From the NCBI GenBank assembly GCA_002707025.1, contig PALG01000014.1, forward strand, positions 33,174-97,173: a DNA stretch of 64,000 nucleotides. Reading direction: 5' to 3'. Under the pieces are notes generated by a model, which was not told the DNA's origin, made no database searches, and was given only the letters and a program-made list of their open reading frames with translations. This DNA is from Flavobacteriaceae bacterium. Lineage in GTDB: Bacteria; Bacteroidota; Bacteroidia; Flavobacteriales; Flavobacteriaceae. This document shows, one piece after another, positions 18,677 to 27,526 of this stretch. The translations under genes were made by a program, and so were the position numbers. How positions within the stretch are numbered: the stretch's first letter is position 1; each line of letters opens with the position of its first letter.

Positions 18677-19458
18677 AGCCCTCTTTTTTCATCAAGATCT
18701 TCTAGGCAAAGTGGGTCAAACACTGGAACCGAATTTCGGCCTTGTACAAAGTTCCGCACACTGGATTTGGTGACATTGGTAGCATCGTAATACATTAAGC
18801 ATCCTTCAACCTTACAGTGCTTTAAGTTTTCGAGGTCTTCATGACTTTCATGAATATCATCATTCTGAATGTTCGTAAGGCCAAGAATATGCCCAAATTC
18901 ATGTTCTACCGTGGTAGTTTCCAATAGGGGTAAGGTCACGGAATCCTCATTCGTTACTACTTTTATGGTACGCTCATAAATTACCATGGAGGTGTTTCGG
19001 TAAGCGGTTCCAAGAGTGACCCTGGTTTGCGTGTCATTTTGAGAGCTCCCATTGGAAAAGAATACATAAATGGCAATGTTATTTCCCTCGGTATATTGCG
19101 TTCGAACCCTGTCTTCAATTTCTTTTATCTCTTCAATCGTAAATGGGTCATTGGGTTGTTCTTCCACTACGGTTTCTACAAATACTACTCCTTGCGACTT
19201 GTTTACGAGGCCGTTTATAAAATCCTTAAAGTGATTAATGGTTTGTTGGGTGGGCTTGTAAAATTCACTGTAAACAAGTTCTACGGTCAATTTTTGGTAG
19301 GTACTATTGGAAAGGATATCTTCTGCCGAAGCTCCCAAGGGTTGCTTGTTCTCAGCTCTAGGATCTTCTACAGGTTGGTTATCGTCGTCTTTTTTACATG
19401 CTTGAAGCGCGATAGCTAAAAGAAAAAAAAAGGTTATATTTCGAAACATTATTTTCAT
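18673..19458 (-). CDS. Metzincin-like zinc metalloprotease lipoprotein
   Basis: A 261-residue protein with a lipoprotein signal (LAIALQACKK). The zinc site HEFGHILGL is followed about 20 residues later by HCKVEGCLM. That reads HC-x4-C-x-M, as in archaemetzincins, but with an insertion after the HExxHxxG and without the final CxxC. The database family name commonly used in Bacteroidetes is membrane metalloprotease. The ATG at 19458 is chosen over a GTG at 19479; a further ATG at 19449 is possible. It is expected to be anchored in the periplasm or on the surface. Substrate is unknown. Confidence 0.78.
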   Translation of the reverse strand: MKIMFRNITFFFLLAIALQACKKDDDNQPVEDPRAENKQPLGASAEDILSNSTYQKLTVELVYSEFYKPTQQTINHFKDFINGLVNKSQGVVFVETVVEEQPNDPFTIEEIKEIEDRVRTQYTEGNNIAIYVFFSNGSSQNDTQTRVTLGTAYRNTSMVIYERTIKVVTNEDSVTLPLLETTTVEHEFGHILGLTNIQNDDIHESHEDLENLKHCKVEGCLMYYDATNVTKSSVRNFVQGRNSVPVFDPLCLEDLDEKRGL

Positions 19459-19510
19459 AGCAAGAAATCTATTTTTCACAAACTTAACTCTTTATAATAA
19501 TTTTTAAAAA

Positions 19511-20035
19511 ATGAGAGCAGCATATTTAACGGTTTTTTTTCTGATTTGTTTTTCGGCTATGGGGCAAGTAGACCAATTTCAGAAAGATATTATCGAATAT
19601 TTAAATAGCAATGGTACTCGGCTTCAGTACAATCAAGCCTACGAAGCTGTATTCCCGCTTTTGGCAAAAAACTTTAAGGATTTTGACATTCCGGAGAAAG
19701 AATGGCAGAAACTAAAAAAAGATAAAAAATCACAAGTTGACGAAGTGATTCGAATGCTTTCTTTTGCCTATCGGAAGCATTTTACCCAGCAGGAAATCAA
19801 CCAAATGAAAAGTTTTTATTCCTCAGAGGCAGCTCAAAAAATGCTAGCGCATAAAACACTTTCAGAAGAAGAAAATAAAATAATCTCTCAATTTTTTGAA
19901 AGCGAGGTAGGAAAAAAAATAGTTTCCGTAGGTCCAAATCTTACTCAAGACATTGAGCAGATTTCGACAGAATGGAGCAAGGAACTCTTCAGTGCCAAAA
20001 TGAGTGAACTCATTAAGGATGGGTATGTGTACTAA
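19511..20035 (+). CDS. DUF2059-type secreted protein
   Basis: A 174-residue protein with a signal peptide ending SAMGQ. The domain has helices containing FTQQEINQMKSFYSSEAAQK, the hallmark of DUF2059, a helical periplasmic family of unknown function. It is divergent from the metalloprotease gene and overlaps the methyltransferase gene tail to tail by 23 bases (20013-20035). No catalytic residues can be named. Confidence 0.8.
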   Translation: MRAAYLTVFFLICFSAMGQVDQFQKDIIEYLNSNGTRLQYNQAYEAVFPLLAKNFKDFDIPEKEWQKLKKDKKSQVDEVIRMLSFAYRKHFTQQEINQMKSFYSSEAAQKMLAHKTLSEEENKIISQFFESEVGKKIVSVGPNLTQDIEQISTEWSKELFSAKMSELIKDGYVY

Positions 20036-20732
20036 GGGTCAATTTTGCCAAATAGTCGAAATGCACACCTACCTCTAAAACCTCAAAAGTAAATCCGTTT
20101 TCTTCGGCAATTTCTTTAAATAAATGGGCATCTAAATAAAGCCATGGAAATTTTTGAGAAGTTTCGCCTTTGTAGGTCATGGTAAACTCAAGTTCTCCAT
20201 AATAATGATTCCTGGGCACCCAAATTCCCCCTTCCTCGGTGGTATCGTACATGTATTGTAGATCGCTGGAGTCGATGAGGATCTGTCCCTTTTCGGCCAA
20301 TAGTTTTTTTAATTGATTGAGATAAAAAGGAAGTTGCTGTAACGTGCCAAATATACCCGTGCCATTCATTAACAAGAGCAGGGTGTCATACTTTTCACCT
20401 TCCATTGCCATTATATCAAGTTGACGAACATTAGCGACACCCCGTTGTTGAGCGATTTCCACAGCACCTTCTGAAATATCGATGGCCCAAACTTTCTTAC
20501 CTTCCTGTTGAAGCCACAAGGCATGACTCCCAGCGCCACAGCCAATATCTAAAATTTTTCCCCTACAATTTTTTAGGGCGGTTTGTTCAAGAAGGGGCAT
20601 TTCTTCAAAACTTCTGAAAAGATACGGCAAAGGAAGTTCGTCTTCTTCCGAAATAGAGGTTTCGGTAAATAGCGTATCTGGATTGTTTCCGTAGAAATAA
20701 TCCTTTAAGGCATTTCCAAGAATATCTTTCAT
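20013..20732 (-). CDS. Class I SAM-dependent methyltransferase
   Basis: A 239-residue Rossmann-fold methyltransferase. Motif I is ILDIGCGAGSHALWL, the acidic end of strand 2 is VWAIDIS, and the motif IV region is LLLLMNGTGIFG. The substrate is not evident; the small size and the N-terminal extension suggest a small-molecule or ubiquinone-biosynthesis-like methyltransferase rather than an RNA enzyme. It is divergent from the YkgJ-like gene, with 17 bp between start codons. Confidence 0.85.
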   Translation of the reverse strand: MKDILGNALKDYFYGNNPDTLFTETSISEEDELPLPYLFRSFEEMPLLEQTALKNCRGKILDIGCGAGSHALWLQQEGKKVWAIDISEGAVEIAQQRGVANVRQLDIMAMEGEKYDTLLLLMNGTGIFGTLQQLPFYLNQLKKLLAEKGQILIDSSDLQYMYDTTEEGGIWVPRNHYYGELEFTMTYKGETSQKFPWLYLDAHLFKEIAEENGFTFEVLEVGVHFDYLAKLTLSTHTHP

Positions 20733-20749
20733 TTGTGTATTTTTGGCCT

Positions 20750-21244
20750 ATGGACGAACTATTGAAGCAGCTTCCGCAGCGCGCCAATGAGGTACACAAA
20801 GAAAGCAAAAAATTCTTTGCCAAATTGAAGAAAAAACCGCCAAAACACTTGGATAGGCTGATGGTGGAGCTGCATGAGGCCGAGTTTCAAAAAACCGATT
20901 GCCTCGATTGTGCGAATTGTTGCAAAACAACGGGCCCTTTATTTACCGATAAGGATGTGGAGCGTATCGCCAAACACTTTCGGATGAAGCCTCAACAATT
21001 CATTAAAACCTATTTACGGATCGATGAGGACAACGACTATGTTTTGCAAAGCGTTCCTTGTACTTTTTTGGGAGCCGATAATTATTGTAGTATCTACGAT
21101 GTTCGTCCCAAGGCTTGTCGCGAATTTCCCCATACCGACCGAAAGAAGTTTCAGCAAATAGCAAATCTTACCATGAAAAATGTGGCCATTTGTCCCGCAG
21201 CATTCAACATTGTTGAAGAAATGAAGCGTCGGTTAAATTTCTAA
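20750..21244 (+). CDS. YkgJ-family cysteine cluster protein
   Basis: A 164-residue protein with the YkgJ (CxxCxxCC-type) signature DCLDCANCC, followed by PCTFLGADNYCSIYDVRP and KACREFP, giving a set of cysteines that bind zinc or an iron-sulfur cluster. It was formerly grouped as an Fe-S oxidoreductase, but the function is unproven. The ATG at 20750 is preferred to the one at 20735 because the latter would lie 3 bp from the divergent gene's start. Its final four bases overlap the NamZ gene's stop on the other strand. Confidence 0.85.
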   Translation: MDELLKQLPQRANEVHKESKKFFAKLKKKPPKHLDRLMVELHEAEFQKTDCLDCANCCKTTGPLFTDKDVERIAKHFRMKPQQFIKTYLRIDEDNDYVLQSVPCTFLGADNYCSIYDVRPKACREFPHTDRKKFQQIANLTMKNVAICPAAFNIVEEMKRRLNF

Positions 21245-22482
21245 TCATAAAGTAAATACTTGCTGCGGATAGTGTTGAATTTTTCTAAGCCTGAACTCCA
21301 ACTTTCCCTAATTTCTTCCGCTGTTTTTCCAGCTTCAATTTGTTTTTGAAGAGTAGCCGTCCCTGCATGCTTTGTAAAATTTTCAGTATTAAAAAAAGCA
21401 CTTTTCTTCTCGTAATTTTGATAGGCCTCTACCATCCAAGTAAGCTCTACTTTAGTTAACCGGGAAGTATTTCTTAGATCGATCCCGTAACATTCCTTTC
21501 CGTTGAACTTCGGATTTTTGGAACCAAAATTTGGTTCAGGAGTGTAATGAAACGAATATTTTTCTTTAGGAAGATAAGGCGATCCCATAATTTGAAATTG
21601 CATCTCGGTACCACGACCTGCATTGAGATTGGTGCCTTCCAAAAGTCCTAAGCTAGGATATAGGTAAATTGCGATATCGTTGGGAAGGTTTGGGGAAGGT
21701 CGCACCGGAAGATGGTAGAAGGTTTGGTGTGTATACCCTTTTAAGGCAATCACAATCAATTCGCATTTCAGCCCTTCGGAAAGCCAATTTTCACCATTGA
21801 TCATTTGTGCATATTCGCCAATGGTCATTCCATAGACCAACGGAACGGGGTGAAGTCCTAAAAAGCTCTTGTGTTCTGGTTCCATCATGGGGCCGTCTAC
21901 AAAACGCCCATTGGGGTTGGGACGATCCAAAACCAACAATGGAATATTTGCTTCGGCACAAGCTTCCATCACGTAATGCAAAGTTGACAAATAGGTATAA
22001 AAACGAACTCCTACATCCTGTATGTCGAATACCATCACGTCAAGTCCTTCCATTTGTTGTGGGGTAGGTTTTCTATTCTTTCCGTGAAGTGAAAAAATGG
22101 GAAGTCCCGTTTTAGAATCCACCCCATCCTTTACATGCTCCCCAGCATCAGCTGTACCTCGGAAACCATGCTCTGGGGAAAATACCTTTGTTACCGTAAT
22201 CGCTTCAGAAAGCAGGAAATCCACCAAATGCTGTTTGTTTACGTCTTCAGAAAAGACACTGGTGGGGTTTGCCACAATTCCAACCTTTTTTTCTTTCAGT
22301 AGTGGGAGGTATGCTTCGACATCATATATTCCAGGAAGTACCCTTGCGACAAGTTCCTGAGCTGTATTTTCGGTCTCGGGTGTTTCTTTTGGGTCGTTAT
22401 TCTGACTTCCGCAAGAAAAACAAAACAGTAACGTTATAGGAAGACATTTTATTAATGTATTTTTGAAAAAAGTAAACGGCAT
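21241..22482 (-). CDS. NamZ-like exo-beta-N-acetylmuramidase (DUF1343), lipoprotein
   Basis: A 413-residue protein with a lipoprotein signal (LLFCFSCGS). The DUF1343 core has VGIVANPTSV, FSPEHGFRG, DIQDVGVRFYTYLSTLHYVM and VLDRPNPNG, all typical of NamZ, which releases terminal N-acetylmuramic acid from peptidoglycan fragments during recycling. It is expected in the periplasm. It is divergent from the ABC permease gene, with only five bases between the two starts. The family match is strong; the reaction follows from known NamZ proteins. Confidence 0.88.
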   Translation of the reverse strand: MPFTFFKNTLIKCLPITLLFCFSCGSQNNDPKETPETENTAQELVARVLPGIYDVEAYLPLLKEKKVGIVANPTSVFSEDVNKQHLVDFLLSEAITVTKVFSPEHGFRGTADAGEHVKDGVDSKTGLPIFSLHGKNRKPTPQQMEGLDVMVFDIQDVGVRFYTYLSTLHYVMEACAEANIPLLVLDRPNPNGRFVDGPMMEPEHKSFLGLHPVPLVYGMTIGEYAQMINGENWLSEGLKCELIVIALKGYTHQTFYHLPVRPSPNLPNDIAIYLYPSLGLLEGTNLNAGRGTEMQFQIMGSPYLPKEKYSFHYTPEPNFGSKNPKFNGKECYGIDLRNTSRLTKVELTWMVEAYQNYEKKSAFFNTENFTKHAGTATLQKQIEAGKTAEEIRESWSSGLEKFNTIRSKYLLYD

Positions 22483-22487
22483 ATTAA

Positions 22488-23723
22488 GTGAATTTCGAGT
22501 TTTTTACGGCCCGACGCATCATTGCTTCGAAAGATCATAAAAGTAGTGTTTCGGCACCAATTATAAAAATTGCTATTACGGCTATTGCTATGGGGGTGGT
22601 AATTATGTTGGTTTCTATAGCTGTGACTCTTGGACTTCAACAAAAAATTCGTGAAAAGGTGTCTGCTTTTAACGGCGATATCATTATTTCGAAGTTCGAT
22701 ACCAATAACACCGACGAATCGGGAACGCCTATTTCTACCCAACAAACCTTCTATCCAGAGTTTTCTTCGGTAGCGGGAATTGCCCACATTCAAGTTACGG
22801 CTTCAAAAGGGGGTGTTATTAGAACTGAATCTGACTTTGAAGGAGTTGTTGTAAAAGGGGTAGGGGACGATTATAATTGGCAGTACTTTGAAGATTACCT
22901 GGTAGAAGGAAGAATCCCAGATTTTTCAGAAAACCTAAATGATGAAATTCTTGTTTCATCTTATTTGCTCAATCGCCTGCAATTGAAAATGAAAGACCGT
23001 ATTAATGTGTTTTTCCTGCAAGAAGAAGGAGAGCGAAACATTCGCAGTCGGGGTTTTCAAATTGTAGGGGTTTACGATAGCGGTTTTCAGGAATTTGATG
23101 AACAATTTGTCTTTGCCGACATTCGACACATACAGCGATTAAATAAATGGGGGGAAGATGAAGTTGGTGCTTTTGAAGTGTTTGTGGAAGATTTTGATGA
23201 GATTCAAGAAATAGGTAATGAGGTTTATGAAGTAACACCCAGTTCGCTGGATGCATTAACCATAAGGGATAAATATTACGCCATGTTCGAATGGATTGAT
23301 TTATTCGATTTCAATACCTACCTTATCATTGGGATCATGATTTTAATTTCTGGCATCAACATGATTACGGCATTATTGGTATTGATATTGGAACGTACCC
23401 AGATGATAGGAATTCTTAAGGCGTTGGGGAGTAACGATTGGAGCATTCGGAAAATCTTCCTTTACAATGCGGGGTACATCATCTGTGTGGGGTTATTCTT
23501 CGGAAATGTAATAGGGATCGGGTTGCTATTACTCCAAAAGTATGGGAAGTTCATCACTTTGGATCCCCAAACCTATTATGTGACGGAAGCTCCCGTATAC
23601 TTAAATCTTGGACATATTGCAATGCTGAATATAGGGACGCTTTTATTGTGTTTGGTAATGTTGTTGGTACCTTCTTATTTGGTTTCCAAAATTTCTCCAG
23701 TGAAGGCCATCCGCTTCGAATAA
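22488..23723 (+). CDS. LolE/FtsX-type ABC transporter permease
   Basis: A 411-residue inner-membrane protein with one N-terminal span (IAITAIAMGVVIMLVSIAV), a ~220-residue periplasmic domain, and three C-terminal spans forming the FtsX domain (ILKALGSNDWSIRKIFLYNA is the coupling segment). This is the architecture of LolC/E and MacB-like permeases that move lipoproteins from the inner membrane to the outer. The GTG start at 22488 is chosen because the FEFFTARRI leader is family-typical. The ATPase partner is not in the window. Confidence 0.85.
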   Translation: MNFEFFTARRIIASKDHKSSVSAPIIKIAITAIAMGVVIMLVSIAVTLGLQQKIREKVSAFNGDIIISKFDTNNTDESGTPISTQQTFYPEFSSVAGIAHIQVTASKGGVIRTESDFEGVVVKGVGDDYNWQYFEDYLVEGRIPDFSENLNDEILVSSYLLNRLQLKMKDRINVFFLQEEGERNIRSRGFQIVGVYDSGFQEFDEQFVFADIRHIQRLNKWGEDEVGAFEVFVEDFDEIQEIGNEVYEVTPSSLDALTIRDKYYAMFEWIDLFDFNTYLIIGIMILISGINMITALLVLILERTQMIGILKALGSNDWSIRKIFLYNAGYIICVGLFFGNVIGIGLLLLQKYGKFITLDPQTYYVTEAPVYLNLGHIAMLNIGTLLLCLVMLLVPSYLVSKISPVKAIRFE

Positions 23724-23761
23724 ATCCCTCGTCTTCTCTAGGCTAAGTCCCTATCGTTTTA

Positions 23762-23769
23762 TACCTTTG
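23762..23769 (+). promoter_or_regulatory. Bacteroidetes -7 element TACCTTTG
   Basis: TACCTTTG followed by C fits TAnnTTTG(C) and lies 19 bases before the cysteine/cystathionine synthase start at 23789. No good TTTG -33 element is seen. Confidence 0.5.
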
Positions 23770-23788
23770 CGCCGCTTTTAAGACAACT

Positions 23789-24769
23789 ATGGAATACGCA
23801 AAAAACATCCTGGAAACTATTGGGAATACCCCGCTCGTAAAAATGAATGCCCTAACAGATGAGTTACCTTGTTTAGTGCTTGCCAAATATGAGACATTTA
23901 ATCCGGGGAATTCGGTAAAAGACCGTATGGCTTTAAAAATGATTGAAGATGCCGAAGCCCAAGGTCACTTAAAAGCTGGAGGGACGATCATTGAAGGAAC
24001 CAGTGGTAATACCGGAATGGGATTGGCATTGGCTGCGATTGTAAAGGGGTATAAGTGCATCTTTGTAATGGCCGATAAGCAATCGAAAGAAAAAATAGAC
24101 ATTTTAAAAGCCGTAGGGGCCGAAGTGGTGGTATGCCCAACCAATGTGGCTCCAGAAGACCCGCAATCGTATTATTCGGTTTCAAAAAGATTGTCTACGG
24201 AAATTCCGAATAGCTGGTATGTCAATCAATACGATAACCCCAGTAACACCAAAGCACATTACGAAAGTACCGGACCCGAAATCTGGAAACAAACTGAAGG
24301 GAAAATCACCCATTTTGTCGTAGGGGTTGGCACCGGGGGAACCATTAGCGGCGTTGGAAAATATTTAAAAGAGCAAAACCCAAATGTGAAGGTTTGGGGG
24401 GTAGACACCTATGGTAGCGTGTTTAAAAAATACCATGAAACGGGAATTTTTGATGAAAATGAAATTTATCCCTATGTAACCGAAGGAATTGGGGAAGACA
24501 TTTTACCCGCCAACGTAGATTTCTCAATTATCGATGGATTTACCAAAGTAACCGATAAAGACGCTGCTGTTTATACACAGAGGCTTGCTAAAGAAGAAGG
24601 AATGTTTTTGGGAAATTCTGCTGGGGCAGCCATTAAAGGAGTGCTTCAGTTAAAAGAACATTTTAAGGAAGACGATGTGGTGGTGGTCCTTTTTCACGAT
24701 CATGGAAGCCGTTATGTTGGGAAAATGTTCAATAATGAATGGATGCGTGAAAAAGGCTACATTCAATAG
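23789..24769 (+). CDS. PLP-dependent cystathionine beta-synthase / cysteine synthase
   Basis: A 326-residue fold-type II PLP enzyme. PLP lysine is in GNSVKDRMAL, the phosphate loop is TSGNTGMGLALA, and the second glycine loop is GTGGTISG. The run NVAPEDPQSYYSVSKRL and the tail SRYVGKMFNNEWM resemble the catalytic core of cystathionine beta-synthases more than CysK. The C-terminal CBS regulatory pair is absent. It would condense serine (or O-acetylserine) with homocysteine or sulfide. It appears to be transcribed alone. Confidence 0.85.
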   Translation: MEYAKNILETIGNTPLVKMNALTDELPCLVLAKYETFNPGNSVKDRMALKMIEDAEAQGHLKAGGTIIEGTSGNTGMGLALAAIVKGYKCIFVMADKQSKEKIDILKAVGAEVVVCPTNVAPEDPQSYYSVSKRLSTEIPNSWYVNQYDNPSNTKAHYESTGPEIWKQTEGKITHFVVGVGTGGTISGVGKYLKEQNPNVKVWGVDTYGSVFKKYHETGIFDENEIYPYVTEGIGEDILPANVDFSIIDGFTKVTDKDAAVYTQRLAKEEGMFLGNSAGAAIKGVLQLKEHFKEDDVVVVLFHDHGSRYVGKMFNNEWMREKGYIQ

Positions 24770-24887
24770 GGATTTTTTTGTTAAAAGTATTTTAATCCCC
24801 TTAAAGACTTTTTAATTCCTGAAAGAATTTCTTACATTTAAATATTCTAATCAGAATTTTCGACTCCCCAATATTTTTTAAATCAGC

Positions 24888-26159
24888 ATGAAAGAAGATT
24901 TTCTGCATTATTTGTGGAAATTCCAGAAATTTTCTACAGGTAATTTACATACAGTAGAAGGAGAACCCCTGCGCATATTAGACACTGGCGTACACAATTT
25001 TAATGAGGGGCCAGACTTTCAAATGGCTCAAGTGGAAATTGATAACCAAAAATGGGCGGGAAATGTAGAGATACACATCAATTCATCCGATTGGTTCGCT
25101 CATGGTCATGAAAAAGATACAAATTATGACAATGTTATACTACACGTGGTTTGGGAGCACGATGCCAAAGTTCCCAGAAAGGATGCTTCTTTTATTCCTA
25201 CGATTGAACTTAAGGATAAAATATGTTTGGATACCATTCAGAGGTATTACCAATTAATTAGTTCTGAAAAAAAATTCATTCCCAGTGAAGCCCAATTTGC
25301 TGAAATTCCCAACGATATCTTTGAAAATTGGTTACACCAAATGTTCTTGGAACGACTGGAATTGAAAGCAGATTCGGTATTTGAAGAATTGAAGCATACA
25401 AGCAATAATTGGGAAGCCGTACTATTTAGGATGCTATGTAAAAACTTTGGGTTGAAACTAAATGGACCTTCCTTTTTAAGCATTGCTAAATCTTTTGATT
25501 ATTCCATTGTTAGGAAATGCGGTGATAATACCCTGAAATTAGAAGCCATTCTTTATGGGCAAGCAGGTTTTTTAGATCAGGATATTTCCAGTCAGTATTA
25601 CGAGTTGCTCCAAGATAGTTATGCATACGCCAAAATTATGTACGGTATAAGCAATGAAGGGGTGTTGCCTTCAAAATTCTTTCGGTTAAGACCTCCAAAC
25701 TTTCCCACATTACGCTTGTCCCAGTTTGCTGTGTTATGGACCCATAAAAAGTTTCTTTTTTCAAAATTGATGGACGCCAAGACGAAAGAGGATTATTACG
25801 ATATTTTTGAGGTTGCTGCTTCAGAATATTGGGATATCCATTATAACTTTGGGGTCGAATCGAACAAAAGAAAAAAATCCCTTACCAAAAACTTTATGGA
25901 TCTATTGATCATTAATACGGTTATCCCCTTAAAATTCACTTACATGAAATATATGGGTGAAGTGGTGCTAGACGAGTTAACCCAATTGGCACTTTCCATA
26001 AAGGCTGAAAAAAATACCATTATTTCCAAGTTCAAGGAGCTTAGGGATTTCGACGATACGGCATGGCATAGTCAAGCCTTGCTTCATTTAAAATCGAATT
26101 ACTGTACTCCTTTTAAGTGCCTTCAGTGTGAAATAGGCAACTACATTTTAAAACAGTAA
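24888..26159 (+). CDS. DUF2851 family protein
   Basis: A 423-residue soluble protein matching the Bacteroidetes-restricted DUF2851. Conserved-looking parts are FLHYLWKFQKF at the start, GVHNFNEGPDFQMAQVEID, GNVEIHINSSDW, and the C-terminal cysteines CTPFKCLQC. The N-terminal half, with Asp/Glu/His in the order D-E-H, may be nuclease-like, but that is only a suspicion. No signal peptide is seen. Function is unknown. It lies upstream of a PspC protein gene. Confidence 0.8.
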   Translation: MKEDFLHYLWKFQKFSTGNLHTVEGEPLRILDTGVHNFNEGPDFQMAQVEIDNQKWAGNVEIHINSSDWFAHGHEKDTNYDNVILHVVWEHDAKVPRKDASFIPTIELKDKICLDTIQRYYQLISSEKKFIPSEAQFAEIPNDIFENWLHQMFLERLELKADSVFEELKHTSNNWEAVLFRMLCKNFGLKLNGPSFLSIAKSFDYSIVRKCGDNTLKLEAILYGQAGFLDQDISSQYYELLQDSYAYAKIMYGISNEGVLPSKFFRLRPPNFPTLRLSQFAVLWTHKKFLFSKLMDAKTKEDYYDIFEVAASEYWDIHYNFGVESNKRKKSLTKNFMDLLIINTVIPLKFTYMKYMGEVVLDELTQLALSIKAEKNTIISKFKELRDFDDTAWHSQALLHLKSNYCTPFKCLQCEIGNYILKQ

Positions 26160-26195
26160 CTTCATTATTATTTTAAAAAGCACTAATTTGCACCT

Positions 26196-26426
26196 ATGAT
26201 GCAAATGGTTTATAATATTCGGCATTATTTCGAAAAGCATGGCTTTTATGTCAGTTCCCGATTGGCTGATAGACTTGGGATGCGAGCCAGAACAGTGCGT
26301 TTGTCCTTTATTTATGTCACTTTTGCCACCTTTGGAGCCGGTTTCGCATTGTACCTCTTTTTAGCCTTTTGGCTCAAAATAAAAGATTTAATATACACCA
26401 AGAGAACTTCGGTGTTCGATTTATGA
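26196..26426 (+). CDS. Small PspC-domain membrane protein
   Basis: A 76-residue protein consisting of a PspC domain: a basic N-terminal segment (SSRLADRLGMRARTVRLSFI) and one or two hydrophobic segments (FATFGAGFALYLFLAFW). Family members sit in the inner membrane and are linked to envelope stress. Its stop overlaps the channel gene's ATG (ATGA at 26423), so the two are translationally coupled. Confidence 0.82.
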   Translation: MMQMVYNIRHYFEKHGFYVSSRLADRLGMRARTVRLSFIYVTFATFGAGFALYLFLAFWLKIKDLIYTKRTSVFDL

Positions 26427-27433
26427 CGAAGCTGATCAATAACAAAATATTTGGGGCAGTACTCCTACTATTGTTTATTTTCTTGGTAGGTATTCTAGGA
26501 TTTAGGTTTCTTTATTCTTACAGTTGGATCGATGCGGTTTACATGACAGTGATTACCATTACTACAGTGGGATTCGGAGAGCTCCATCCCATGTCGGGTT
26601 CCGAGAAAATCTTTACTTCCTTGTTAATTCTTTCTAGTATATTTATTGTAGCCTATGCTATTAAAACCATTACAGAATATATTTTAAGTAAAAGTAATAT
26701 TGGAAACATAAGACATAAAAAAGTGCAAGAGAAAATCAATAAACTGCAAGGACATGTTATTGTTTGTGGCTTCGGAAGAAACGGAAAGCAGGCAGTGCAT
26801 AAATTGGAAGCCTATAATAAGGATTATGTGGTAGTAGAATTGGACGATGATATTGTAGAGCGATTTTACGATGAAGACCATCTTTTTGTGCAAGGGAATG
26901 CCAATGAAGATGAAACCCTTATAAAAGCCGGAATTGAACGTGCCTCCACCTTAATTTGTGCCTTGCCTAGCGATGCCGATAACCTTTTTGTGGTGCTTTC
27001 GGCAAGGCAAATCAATAAAAACCTGAAAATCATAAGCCGTGCGGCAGAAGAAACTTCTTACCAGAAGTTGAAATTGGCAGGGGCCGATAATGTGATCATG
27101 CCAGATAAAATAGGGGGAGACCACATGGCTTCCCTTGTAGTGGTGCCCGATTTGGTGGAATTCCTAGATAATCTTTCCGTGTCTGGTGAGCAGGATAGTA
27201 TGAATGTAGAGCAGATTCCTTTCGAAAAAATATGCCCTAGTGGGAAGGAACAGGCTATCTACGATTTGGACTTGAGAAAAAAAACAGGTTGTTCCATTAT
27301 TGGTTATAAAACACCCGAAGGAGAATACATCGTAAACCCTGAACCAAACACGCTTCTCAAGAAAGATTCCAAACTTATTGTTATTGGGCGCCCCAATCAA
27401 ATAGATCAATTAAAAGAGACCTATCACGTATAG
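26423..27433 (+). CDS. Two-TM potassium channel with RCK (TrkA-N/TrkA-C) domains
   Basis: A 336-residue channel protein: TM1 (AVLLLLFIFLVGILGFRF), pore helix and selectivity filter TITTVGFGE, TM2, then an NAD-binding RCK domain (HVIVCGFGRNGKQAVHKL) and a C-terminal TrkA-C domain ending near LIVIGRPNQID. The filter reads TVGFGE where TVGYGD is classical; both substitutions are known in prokaryotic channels. The ATG at 26423 overlaps the PspC stop; an earlier frame start at 26369 lies inside that gene. It is expected to form a gated K+ channel in the inner membrane. Confidence 0.88.
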   Translation: MTKLINNKIFGAVLLLLFIFLVGILGFRFLYSYSWIDAVYMTVITITTVGFGELHPMSGSEKIFTSLLILSSIFIVAYAIKTITEYILSKSNIGNIRHKKVQEKINKLQGHVIVCGFGRNGKQAVHKLEAYNKDYVVVELDDDIVERFYDEDHLFVQGNANEDETLIKAGIERASTLICALPSDADNLFVVLSARQINKNLKIISRAAEETSYQKLKLAGADNVIMPDKIGGDHMASLVVVPDLVEFLDNLSVSGEQDSMNVEQIPFEKICPSGKEQAIYDLDLRKKTGCSIIGYKTPEGEYIVNPEPNTLLKKDSKLIVIGRPNQIDQLKETYHV

Positions 27434-27526
27434 CATAAAGGCAACAATTAATTAACAAAAATTTGAAAAAGCTATTTTTTTTAGGATATTGCTGCTTTTA
27501 AAGGAAAAATTAACTAAAAACCAACT

